Shown here in pieces: positions 1-6,895 of a stretch of 12,926 nucleotides of DNA (positions are counted from its first letter, which is position 1; each line of letters begins with the position of its first letter). A program made the translations under genes and the position numbers. The stretch is from Bacteroidota bacterium (GTDB lineage: Bacteria > Bacteroidota > Bacteroidia > Chitinophagales > Saprospiraceae): NCBI GenBank assembly GCA_024277695.1, contig JAJRUR010000097.1, forward strand, positions 1 to 12,926. Reading direction: 5' to 3'. The notes under the pieces are model-generated. The model did not search any database, was not told the DNA's origin, and was given only the letters and a program-made list of their open reading frames with translations.

Positions 1-3
1 ACG

Positions 4-183
4 GAGACGAAAACAGATTACTCGCTTATGCGCTTGACAGCTTATGCGCTTGTGATCCTCGATTTAGACATCTCGGATTATCTTCGGCAGCGGCAAGCCC
101 TCGATGCACCATCTCGGCTGTCTCGCAATGACATCTGCGCGGCGGCACGTACGAAGCAGTCTCATCTTTGAGAGACGATTCTG
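4..183. repeat. Dispersed palindromic-type repeat, composite copy 1
   Basis: This non-coding stretch shares blocks, in the same order, with the repeat at 9991-10096. Positions 40-79 are identical to 10009-10048 (40 of 40 bases). The motif ACGAAGCAGTCTCA at 151-164 matches 10063-10076, and GATTCTG at 177-183 matches 10090-10096. Within this copy the 12-mer GCTTATGCGCTT occurs twice (24-35 and 40-51), a small internal duplication. About 70 extra bases (80-150), including TCTCGCAATGACA near 121, separate the core from the right arm, so this copy looks composite or nested. From memory, the TCGCAATGAC and CGAAGCAGTCTC motifs resemble palindromic repeats scattered between genes in many bacterial genomes. 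No gene is seen in 1-187. The left edge may lie outside the window. Confidence 0.75.
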
Positions 184-187
184 CGCA

Positions 188-469
188 TCATTTTTGCAGT
201 ATAGGCTCTCTAAACTCAGGTTTAATCGGACGAGGAGGTTTTATAAAGCTATCGGTTTTGAGATAAATCGCCAGCTCCAGCATGATGGAGTCCGCTTTTT
301 TTTCTGCGAGCTCTAAAGCCTTTTGACGGCATCTGGCTTTATGTTCTTTTTTGAATACTGCAATCTGTTCTTCAATCATCAGTTGTTTGATGTGTTCTAT
401 GCGGTCCGGTGAACTACAGTTGCTCAGGCCAAGCAGTATGATGGTTATGGAGAAAAGGATGCGTATCAT
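188..469 (-). CDS. Small hypothetical lipoprotein (93 aa)
   Basis: Function not recognised. The protein begins with a short lipoprotein signal: MIR, then a hydrophobic stretch at about residues 4-15, ending in the lipobox LSNC with the lipidated Cys at residue 18. The mature part is about 75 residues. It has a charged, probably helical segment (about 22-70) with a second cysteine at 47, then a proline-rich C-terminal tail (KPPRPIKPEFREP, 77-89). It should be anchored to the inner or outer membrane on the periplasmic side. Its ATG directly follows the TAG of the upstream small lipoprotein gene with no spacer, so it is the last gene of an lptB operon and probably coupled by translation. Its stop codon lies four bases from the end of the repeat at 4-183. 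An A8 run sits in the coding strand (296-303). The signal peptide and gene order support a real gene; any role in LPS transport is conjecture. Confidence 0.72.
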   Translation of the reverse strand: MIRILFSITIILLGLSNCSSPDRIEHIKQLMIEEQIAVFKKEHKARCRQKALELAEKKADSIMLELAIYLKTDSFIKPPRPIKPEFREPILQK

Positions 470-709
470 CTATTTCCGTATTATTTCACGAATGATTTTT
501 TTTCTTTGGCTGACCATCGAATCTGTCGCTTGTCGGACGAATCGACTTTGTTGGAGAGCACAAAGAGAATCGAGTGCAGGTCGGAGTTCTTTTTTTAGAG
601 CACTGACCTCTTTGCTGACTATGCGTTGGAGATCTATGCGGATATCTTGATCTGATTTTTTGCATCCGGTCAGCATCACAAGACAAAATAATATGTACCA
701 CTTGGTCAT
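470..709 (-). CDS. Small hypothetical lipoprotein (79 aa)
   Basis: Function not recognised. There is a clear lipoprotein signal: MTKWY, a hydrophobic core at 5-13 and the lipobox LTGC with Cys16 as lipidation site, followed by KKSDQD. The mature protein is only about 64 residues, highly charged and probably one long amphipathic helix, with one further cysteine (Cys50) and a basic C-terminus. Its ATG overlaps the lptB stop codon in an ATGA arrangement (4-base overlap), which strongly suggests translational coupling to lptB, and its TAG is followed at once by the ATG of the next small lipoprotein. Both proteins share a KKE...Cys...(A/T)DS(I/M)M layout, so they may be old tandem duplicates. An A8 run (496-503) lies near the 3' end; slippage there would change only the last few residues. 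Confidence 0.72.
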   Translation of the reverse strand: MTKWYILFCLVMLTGCKKSDQDIRIDLQRIVSKEVSALKKELRPALDSLCALQQSRFVRQATDSMVSQRKKIIREIIRK

Positions 710-1437
710 ATTTTCTTTTTTAGTTCAAAATTTTGTCCGAGGTACAATTTGCGGACTAGCTCGTCACTTGCCAGTTGTTCTGCTGTGCCGGATCGGAGGA
801 TAGCACCTTCAAACATAAGATAGGCCCTATCTGTGATAGCGAGGGTCTCTTGTACATTATGATCGGTGATCAAGATTCCTATGTTCCTAGACTTCAGCTG
901 ACTAACTATGGACTGAATATCCTCTACGGCTATGGGGTCGATACCTGCAAAAGGCTCGTCGAGTAGGATGAATTTTGGATCCGTGGCTAGTGCACGTGCT
1001 ATTTCTGTCCTGCGTCGTTCGCCTCCGGATAGCGTGTCACCAAAGCTATTGCGTACGGTTTCCAGTCCAAATTCGGAGATGAGGGATTCGAGTTTGTCCG
1101 CTTGGTCAGACTTGCTCAGTTTGGTCATTTCGAGTACGGCTTTGATATTGTTTTCTACCGATAGCTTTCTAAATACTGAAGGCTCCTGAGGCAAATATCC
1201 GATGCCTCGGCGTGCTCGCTTATACATAGGCAGTGAGGTGATGTCACGGTCATCTAAATAAACTTTTCCTGCATTGGGTTTGATGAATCCAACTACCATA
1301 TAAAAAGTGGTAGTCTTGCCTGCACCATTGGGACCCAATAGTCCTACGATTTCTCCCTGAGACACTTCGATGCTCACATCGGAAACCACCTGTCGCCTTC
1401 CGTATTTTTTAATCAAATTTTTTGCAATAAGCTGCAT
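706..1437 (-). CDS. lptB: LPS export ABC transporter ATPase LptB
   Basis: This is the cytoplasmic ATPase that, as a dimer bound to LptF and LptG, drives extraction of lipopolysaccharide from the inner membrane and its movement along the Lpt bridge. All ABC motifs are present in 243 residues: Walker A GPNGAGKTT (35-43), Q-loop Gln84 in YLPQEPSVFR, signature LSGGE (136-140), Walker B FILLDE (156-161) and switch His193 in TDHNV. The length matches the family's usual size of about 240, and the segments YLPQEPSVFRKL and LDEPFAGIDPIAV are typical of LptB rather than other ABC ATPases. The N-terminus aligns with LptB proteins from the first Met, supporting the ATG at 1437. A strong Bacteroidota promoter lies immediately upstream. 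Two small lipoprotein genes follow and overlap it. No other lpt gene is in the window. Confidence 0.96.
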   Translation of the reverse strand: MQLIAKNLIKKYGRRQVVSDVSIEVSQGEIVGLLGPNGAGKTTTFYMVVGFIKPNAGKVYLDDRDITSLPMYKRARRGIGYLPQEPSVFRKLSVENNIKAVLEMTKLSKSDQADKLESLISEFGLETVRNSFGDTLSGGERRRTEIARALATDPKFILLDEPFAGIDPIAVEDIQSIVSQLKSRNIGILITDHNVQETLAITDRAYLMFEGAILRSGTAEQLASDELVRKLYLGQNFELKKKI

Positions 1438-1441
1438 AGGA

Positions 1442-1472
1442 CAAAGGTATCAATTAAAGCAGTGCTAGCCAA
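1442..1472 (-). promoter_or_regulatory. Predicted lptB promoter (Bacteroidota type)
   Basis: On the minus strand a perfect -7 element TACCTTTG (consensus TAnnTTTG) occupies 1449-1442. It is preceded by a -33 TTG at 1472-1470 with a 20-base spacer, which fits the Bacteroidota primary sigma factor consensus well. Only TCCT separates the -7 element from the lptB ATG, so transcription should begin at or within a few bases of the start codon. This is a sequence match only. Confidence 0.6.
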
Positions 1473-1502
1473 TTAGGGTAAAAGAATTTATCAGATTTCA
1501 TA

Positions 1503-1520
1503 TTTGTAAATATTTACAAA
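1503..1520. repeat. Perfect 18-bp palindrome, possible operator
   Basis: TTTGTAAATATTTACAAA is exactly its own reverse complement. It lies between the end of the Ig-like lipoprotein gene (1559) and the lptB promoter (1472-1442), 30 bases upstream of the -33 element. No U-tract follows it on the minus strand, so it is not a classical intrinsic terminator. A dimeric regulator binding site is one option; an AT-rich chance palindrome is the other. The rest of 1438-1558 holds only the lptB promoter. Confidence 0.4.
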
Positions 1521-1558
1521 ATTAAATACATGTGTGTGGCACTTTCTATATTTCTCAT

Positions 1559-3172
1559 TTACTGTTTCCAAACTATCTCGATGGATAGATCCCAGTTTGC
1601 TCTGAGTTCTTTTTCTTCAGTAATCATCAGTCTTTCGGGTGGTATTTTTTTTAGATGTTGTCCACCGTCCCATCTACCATTCTGATTGCGGTCTTCTATA
1701 ATTGTAAATCGATATTTGGCCGGAGGATATAAAGTGAGTTCAGCGTGATAAATACTGTCGTGATGTATTTTGCGTAGTTCGCGATATTTTGGAGCATCTA
1801 TCCATAGCAGATATTGCTTTGATGGATCTAACTGTCTGATTTTGAGTGTTATGTTACCTAATGTTTCAGGGTCTTTTACTTGATAAGCAAAGGTAATCGT
1901 ATCCGGATTGGTACTGTCCCTATAGTCGGTGATAGCATCGGGGAGCAAATACATTGTAGCCTTAGATTTTGTTGGATTGACCATAAGCGACCAATGCATC
2001 AACAGGCTGTCTTTGGTTCTGGCGCGTGTACAAGGGTAAGTGCCTAGTGTATCTGAGTAATAGCATTTGGTCGTATCTATAGATGTAACGGGTATATTGA
2101 ACCGAAGGGGCAAAAGGCCATTGGGTTGGGTAAATATTTTATTTTTATTCAGGTTGATTAATTTTAATTTTTGGTCTATTTTTTTTGGTGAGGGTTGATA
2201 ATCCAAGGTATCGACTTGGTCGGGTCGGAGTAGCTCTATTTTATATTTTTTGTCGGTGGGCGAAAAAAATAATTGAATATTCTGCGGATTTAATTTTTGG
2301 ATCAAAAAATCGGGCTTGGGTTCAATAATCATGCGCAGACTATCGGAGCTTCCTAAGTAATCAATAAACAACTGACCGAGTGTGTCATCATTATGACTAT
2401 TTAGAAAAAAAGGGAATCGGGGTTGGTAGAGGGAGAGTTCTACATAGTTTTGGATCGTGTCGGATGTAGTTATTGTTTGAGGATAGAAAGCGAGCTGTTC
2501 TCCTAATTGGTCAAAATAATAATTGCGATTATTGTCTTGTAGTGCAAAGATCTGAAAAGTATCTTTGGGTAAATAAGATATATGGAATCTGCCACTTGCA
2601 TCGGTCAGGGTGTAGTAATCCGGTCTTGACTTATAGATGATGGAGTCCTCCGCAGATGTATAGAGTGCTACGATGATATCTTTTTCGGCTTGACCGGTAT
2701 AGGCGTTTTTTACTAGTCCTTTTATTTGGTTTTGGTCGATTACATCACCTGTGGAGAAGATGTATTGATAGTTGGGGAATGGGTTGGACTCATTGAGGTC
2801 TTTGATGCTCTTGCCAAAATTGATGACATATGTGGTCTGGGGTCTCAGGATTTCACGACGATCAAAGCTCAGGATGAGGGATTTGCCTTTGAGCTTAATA
2901 TCAGGAGGGTATTTGAGTTCGGGAGAGATAATAATTTCTTTGGAAGCCTGCTGGAGTACTACCCATTCGTCAAAACTTAGTTTGATTTCTTTAGGGTAGC
3001 TATTGGTCAGGAACATGGGCGAGGAGGAAAGTGTATCGAGCTTAGGAGGAGTTCTGTCGATAGGACCTCCGCTGGGGAGGCTTGGATTGGCACAACTGCA
3101 TAGCGTCCACAAGCCTATCATTGTGATGCGAAGTCCGGATGAAGCGATATAGTGCCAAAGTTTCTCGTACAT
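1559..3172 (-). CDS. Ig-like (Big_5) domain lipoprotein, function unknown
   Basis: This 537-residue secreted protein belongs to a Bacteroidota family annotated as Ig-like domain-containing protein. The N-terminus has a hydrophobic segment (about 14-25) ending in LCSC, so Cys27 is the likely lipid attachment site (Cys25 is a less likely alternative). The family-typical PSGGPIDRTPPKL (33-45) follows. Residues about 48-145 look like a bacterial Ig-like Big_5 domain (KEIKLSFDEWV, 61-71; TYVINFGKSIKDLN, 114-127). Residues about 148-230 resemble a carboxypeptidase-regulatory-like beta-sandwich (IKGLVKNAYTGQAEKDI; DASGRFHISYLP). Near the C-terminus DRNQNGRWDGG resembles a calcium-binding loop. No catalytic motif was seen. 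Probably a surface or periplasmic structural lipoprotein. It starts 20 bases after xerD ends and is probably cotranscribed with it. Met18 is an alternative start but would leave too short a signal. Confidence 0.85.
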   Translation of the reverse strand: MYEKLWHYIASSGLRITMIGLWTLCSCANPSLPSGGPIDRTPPKLDTLSSSPMFLTNSYPKEIKLSFDEWVVLQQASKEIIISPELKYPPDIKLKGKSLILSFDRREILRPQTTYVINFGKSIKDLNESNPFPNYQYIFSTGDVIDQNQIKGLVKNAYTGQAEKDIIVALYTSAEDSIIYKSRPDYYTLTDASGRFHISYLPKDTFQIFALQDNNRNYYFDQLGEQLAFYPQTITTSDTIQNYVELSLYQPRFPFFLNSHNDDTLGQLFIDYLGSSDSLRMIIEPKPDFLIQKLNPQNIQLFFSPTDKKYKIELLRPDQVDTLDYQPSPKKIDQKLKLINLNKNKIFTQPNGLLPLRFNIPVTSIDTTKCYYSDTLGTYPCTRARTKDSLLMHWSLMVNPTKSKATMYLLPDAITDYRDSTNPDTITFAYQVKDPETLGNITLKIRQLDPSKQYLLWIDAPKYRELRKIHHDSIYHAELTLYPPAKYRFTIIEDRNQNGRWDGGQHLKKIPPERLMITEEKELRANWDLSIEIVWKQ

Positions 3173-3192
3173 TATGACAAATTAAAGGAGAA

Positions 3193-4098
3193 TTATTGAT
3201 TTCGAGGATGAAAGCTCAAAATAGCTTCTCGCAAATAAGAACGATCGAGATGTGTATAAATTTCGGTAGTAGTGATGGATTCATGTCCGAGCATTTCTTG
3301 GACGGCTCTCAAGTCAGCACCTCCTTCTACCAAATGTGTAGCAAAAGAGTGTCTAAAGGTGTGGGGACTTACATTTTTGGAGATACCGGCTAGTGCGGTG
3401 AGTTGTTTGATGATCTGATAGACCATAATACGAGATAATGCCTTGCCGCGACGATTGAGAAACACGTGATCTTCGTATTTGGGGTCAATATTATTTTGCA
3501 AGCGCCGGACTGTATGCATGTATATGTGGAGATATTTGATGGCAGAAGCTCCAATGGGTATGAGCCGTTCCTTGCTGTTTTTACCCATAATTTTTATAAA
3601 TCCGACATCGAGAAATAAATGACTTATGCGCAGACCTATGAGTTCGCTCACACGCAGTCCGCAAGCATAGAGCACCTCGATCATGGCTCGGTTGCGCGTA
3701 CCGTGATCTGTAGAGTGATCTATTTGTTGTATTATAAGATCGATTTCTTGTACCGTGAGGAAGTCGGGGATTTTTCTTGGCATTTTGGGGACTTGCAGGA
3801 GTTCGGTAGGATTGGAGATGATGAGGTCTTCGAGGAGAAGGTATTTGTAGTAGGCTTTGATACCTGAAATGATTCGAGCACGTGATCGGGCGGATAATCC
3901 GACTTGAAAAAGTGCTGAAACAAATTGTTCGATATCCTTCAACTTGAGTTGGTCAGGGGAGAGTCCTTGCCGATAGGTTTGGGTGTACTTTTTGAGTTTA
4001 CGGATATCCCGTATGTAGGCATCGATCGAATGCGCTGACATACTGCGCTCGAGCAGCATATAATTTTTAAAACCTTTTATAGTTGAATCCCAGTCCAC
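3193..4098 (-). CDS. xerD: Site-specific tyrosine recombinase XerD/XerC
   Basis: This tyrosine recombinase probably acts at the chromosomal dif site, at the FtsK-bearing septum, to resolve chromosome dimers. It has 301 residues, close to the usual 298-300. The N-terminal SAM-like core-binding domain spans about 1-90 (IKGFKNYMLLERSMS), and the catalytic domain about 107-295. All active-site residues are visible: Arg149 (ACGLRVSEL), Lys173 (GKNSKERLIPIG), His246 and Arg249 (HTFRHSFATH), His272 (LGHESITTTEIYTH) and the nucleophile Tyr281. The start is a GTG at 4098; a stop lies 17 codons upstream with no ATG between, and the MDWDSTIKGF beginning fits XerD proteins. XerD is favoured over XerC by overall likeness and because many Bacteroidota label this gene xerD; the two cannot be separated with certainty. 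It sits between bamA and the Ig-like lipoprotein gene. Confidence 0.93.
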   Translation of the reverse strand: MDWDSTIKGFKNYMLLERSMSAHSIDAYIRDIRKLKKYTQTYRQGLSPDQLKLKDIEQFVSALFQVGLSARSRARIISGIKAYYKYLLLEDLIISNPTELLQVPKMPRKIPDFLTVQEIDLIIQQIDHSTDHGTRNRAMIEVLYACGLRVSELIGLRISHLFLDVGFIKIMGKNSKERLIPIGASAIKYLHIYMHTVRRLQNNIDPKYEDHVFLNRRGKALSRIMVYQIIKQLTALAGISKNVSPHTFRHSFATHLVEGGADLRAVQEMLGHESITTTEIYTHLDRSYLREAILSFHPRNQ

Positions 4099-4160
4099 GA
4101 CTAAAATATTCTCATCAGGTGCATAGAGTTTTATCCGATCAATTTTTTATTATTTATACT

Positions 4161-4185
4161 GAAGGCTTATATTATTATAAGCTTC
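4161..4185. repeat. Hairpin between bamA and xerD
   Basis: The arms GAAGGCTTATA (4161-4171) and TATAAGCTTC (4176-4185) pair over ten base pairs with one bulged G and a four-base loop. It lies 45 bases beyond the bamA stop and 63 bases before the xerD start. On the minus-strand RNA it is followed by an A-rich rather than U-rich stretch, so it is not a textbook terminator. It may stabilise the bamA 3' end or weaken read-through into xerD. Nothing else was found in 4099-4229. Confidence 0.4.
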
Positions 4186-4229
4186 GTCGAAGTATTCGGC
4201 TGTTGATGTTCTATTCTTTTTATTAAGAG

Positions 4230-6833
4230 CTACTCGGGTTCGAATCCGAGGATGATATTGAACTTTGCAAATTTGCTCAATCCTGCACCTTGGTTGATGA
4301 GTTCTTGTTTGTCAAATCCGACGCCCCAGTCAAATCCTAAGATACCAAACATCGGCAAAAATACTCGTAGTCCGAATCCGGCGGACTTTCTCATCTTGAA
4401 GGGGTTGAACTCTCTAAAGGACTTAAATACATTTCCACCTTGGACAAAAGTATGGAAATAAATGGTAGAGTTGGGGTTGGTCGAAAGCGGATAACGGAGT
4501 TCGAGCGTATATTTATTAAAAATAGTTGCTCCGTTGCGGACTCTGTCGATTTGGGCGGTTTCGGAGTTGACTACATTCGTAAAATTGGCTGGAAGATCTG
4601 TCGGATCATAACCTCTTAAGGAGATAATATCCTTACCTTCGATACCGGCGGTCTGATTGGATATGCCATCACCTCCGAGCTCAAAACGCTCAAAAGGAGA
4701 AACGCCGAGGCCATTGTTGTAGGCACCTACGGCACCTATCTTGATACTGGACTTGAGCACCCACTTACCAAATAAGGATGAGTACCAGTCTGCATCAAAG
4801 CGCCATTTGTGGTATTCTAAAAAGTTAAATTTCTTTGAGGCTTCAGCACTTCGATACTGAGAGGGGTCGAGTTCTGACTTTTCTTCTTCTGTCAATAGAA
4901 AAAAATCATCTGACCTGAAGAGCGAGTAGGGCGGAGTCAACTGAACGGAAAGGGAGAAGCGCGAACCCGATCTGGGGAAAATAGGTTCGTTGATCGTCGT
5001 GCGGGCGATAGTTTGTTTTATAGAGAAGTTATAAAATCCTCCGTTGCTGATGATCACCCCGTCATCGGTAGAAAATCCCCCTCTATTGGTAAGTCCGATC
5101 TTTTCGAGTGTAAGGGTTGCATTGTAGATAAAGTTGTCGTCCGGCCATCTGAGGCGGGTACCGAGGCCTGAAAAGATGCGGCTGATGGACAGGGATCCTT
5201 GGAGGAATGGATTGGTACTTTTAAGGCTGGAAGCCCCAAGGGTAAAAGAGTTGGGTTTTTTTCCTCCCAGCCAAGGCTCTGTAAACGAAAAGTTGAAAGA
5301 ACGCCAAAATCGGCCATTGGACTGGTAGCGAAGGGAGAGTTTCTGTCCATCACCTTGGGGTAGTGGTTTCCAGGCTTCTCCGGAAAAGAGATTGCTCAGA
5401 GAAAAATTATTAAATATGACACCGAGTGTCCCAAAAACACCACTGTTTCTTCCTCCCCATCCGGCGGATAGCTCCAATTGGTCTGATGGTCTCTCTGTAA
5501 CTTTATATTCTATATCTACTGTTCCTTTTTGTGCATTGACGGGGGTATTGATCTCCATACTTTCCGGATCAAAATAGCCCAAGTTCATCAGTTCGCGTTG
5601 TGATCTGATGATATTAGCTCGGCTAAATTTTTCGCCCGGTCGCGTTCTCAGCTCTCGAAGGATGACATGGTCGTGTGTGCGGTCGTTGCCCGACACAACT
5701 ACCCGGTCGATGGTCGCTTGAGGTCCCTCAAATATCCGCATCTCCAAATCGATGGAGTCTCCGTTAATGGCTACCTCGACAGGTTCTACATTAAAAAACA
5801 GGTATCCGTCATCCAGATAAAGACTGCTGATATCTCGGCCATCCAGACTAAAACGAAGACGATTATTGATGAGTTCTTCGTTATACACATCACCGCGATG
5901 GATACCCAAAATGGCACGTAGTCGGGCATCGGATTGGAGTGTATTGCCTTTCCAAGCAATGTTTCTGATAAAATACTGCGTCCCTTCTTCCAGCTTTACC
6001 AATATTTGTAGGTCACCATTATCATCGCGCCATATAGAATCTCCCAGTATTTGAGCGTCCCGATAACCATTGTTATTGTAGTGCTTGATGAGTGCTTTCT
6101 TATCGGTCTCATAATCGGGTCGGACAAATTTTGACTTGGCGAGGAGTTTTCGTTTCGGTTTTGTGTTTTTAAAGAGTTTTCGGAGTTTTTTGTCTTTGAA
6201 ATGATCATTTCCAACAAAACGGATGTCCTTGATTTTAACCCTTTCGCCTTGATTGATTTTTATTATCAGTTTTAAGGCATTGGTCATCTTTTCATCTTTT
6301 TTTTCGCTGATGACTACTTTGGCATCCAGATAACCTTTTTCTCTAAAGTATCCCACCAATTCGTTGGTGGCATTTGCTTTGGAGTTTTCGGTGATGATGG
6401 CTCCTTTGGTTAAGTATTTTTTGACGATATCATTTAGGTCATCATGTTTGTTTTTCTTTACTCCACGATAGGTATATCTAGACAGGCGGGCACGTTCTTT
6501 GACTTTGATGATCAAAAAGATGACATCACCTATGCGTTTTTCTTGAAGTATCTGGACATCTGTAAATAAGCGTCTATTGTACAGATTTTTGATGGCTTTG
6601 GGTAGGGCATAGCCCGGAATGGTGATTTCTTTGCCCACTTGGAGCCCGGATAGGGCAATGATGGCTCTTTCGTCACTGAAGGTTGCCCCTTCTACCTTGA
6701 CACCCCCGATCTCAAAAGTTTGTTTATTCTTTTGGTCATATTCGATGACCTGATAGGTAGAGTCTTGTGCCTGTATTGCTCCATAGTAAAATAGGCAAAA
6801 CAACAAGATGGCAATAGTTCTAATTTCCTTCAT
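4230..6833 (-). CDS. bamA: Outer membrane protein assembly factor BamA
   Basis: This is the essential Omp85 protein that folds beta-barrel proteins into the outer membrane. I take the ATG at 6833 (867 residues), because the protein then begins with a clean signal peptide (MKEIRTIAILLFCLFYYG, cleavage likely near AIQA-QDS); an ATG at 6881 would add 16 residues ahead of it. Five POTRA repeats fill roughly residues 40-450, shown by repeating G-D/N...I..I...G elements such as IRFVGNDHFKDKKL and VVVSGNDRTHDHVILREL. The C-terminal half is the 16-strand barrel, with the L6 motif as LRGYDP (739-744) and GILGFDWGVGFDK near the end. It follows uppS by 62 bases, the usual Bacteroidota order. Oddities are a very basic third POTRA (KNTKPKRKLLAKSK) and a C-terminus GFEPE rather than one ending in an aromatic residue. 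Unlike many relatives, no ompH/skp gene follows. Confidence 0.95.
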   Translation of the reverse strand: MKEIRTIAILLFCLFYYGAIQAQDSTYQVIEYDQKNKQTFEIGGVKVEGATFSDERAIIALSGLQVGKEITIPGYALPKAIKNLYNRRLFTDVQILQEKRIGDVIFLIIKVKERARLSRYTYRGVKKNKHDDLNDIVKKYLTKGAIITENSKANATNELVGYFREKGYLDAKVVISEKKDEKMTNALKLIIKINQGERVKIKDIRFVGNDHFKDKKLRKLFKNTKPKRKLLAKSKFVRPDYETDKKALIKHYNNNGYRDAQILGDSIWRDDNGDLQILVKLEEGTQYFIRNIAWKGNTLQSDARLRAILGIHRGDVYNEELINNRLRFSLDGRDISSLYLDDGYLFFNVEPVEVAINGDSIDLEMRIFEGPQATIDRVVVSGNDRTHDHVILRELRTRPGEKFSRANIIRSQRELMNLGYFDPESMEINTPVNAQKGTVDIEYKVTERPSDQLELSAGWGGRNSGVFGTLGVIFNNFSLSNLFSGEAWKPLPQGDGQKLSLRYQSNGRFWRSFNFSFTEPWLGGKKPNSFTLGASSLKSTNPFLQGSLSISRIFSGLGTRLRWPDDNFIYNATLTLEKIGLTNRGGFSTDDGVIISNGGFYNFSIKQTIARTTINEPIFPRSGSRFSLSVQLTPPYSLFRSDDFFLLTEEEKSELDPSQYRSAEASKKFNFLEYHKWRFDADWYSSLFGKWVLKSSIKIGAVGAYNNGLGVSPFERFELGGDGISNQTAGIEGKDIISLRGYDPTDLPANFTNVVNSETAQIDRVRNGATIFNKYTLELRYPLSTNPNSTIYFHTFVQGGNVFKSFREFNPFKMRKSAGFGLRVFLPMFGILGFDWGVGFDKQELINQGAGLSKFAKFNIILGFEPE

Positions 6834-6895
6834 GTGGTAAATATGGTAGTATATTATTGAAAGTCGTCTCAACATGGTCATTTTTTAAAATATAT

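Noticed and set aside
104..316. Plus-strand open frame over the left repeat and the small lipoprotein gene.
   Set aside because: It mixes repeat sequence and the antisense of a gene with a clear lipoprotein signal, and has no recognisable domain.
4230..4253. On the plus strand CTCGGGTTCGAATCCGAG looks like a tRNA T-arm.
   Set aside because: It is the reverse complement of the last BamA codons (GFEPE). The stem and loop sizes do not fit a T-arm, and no acceptor, D or anticodon arm lies upstream.
6834..6881. Upstream ATG codons (6881, 6875) as the bamA start.
   Set aside because: They would put 14-16 residues ahead of an otherwise standard signal peptide; the ATG at 6833 is more likely.
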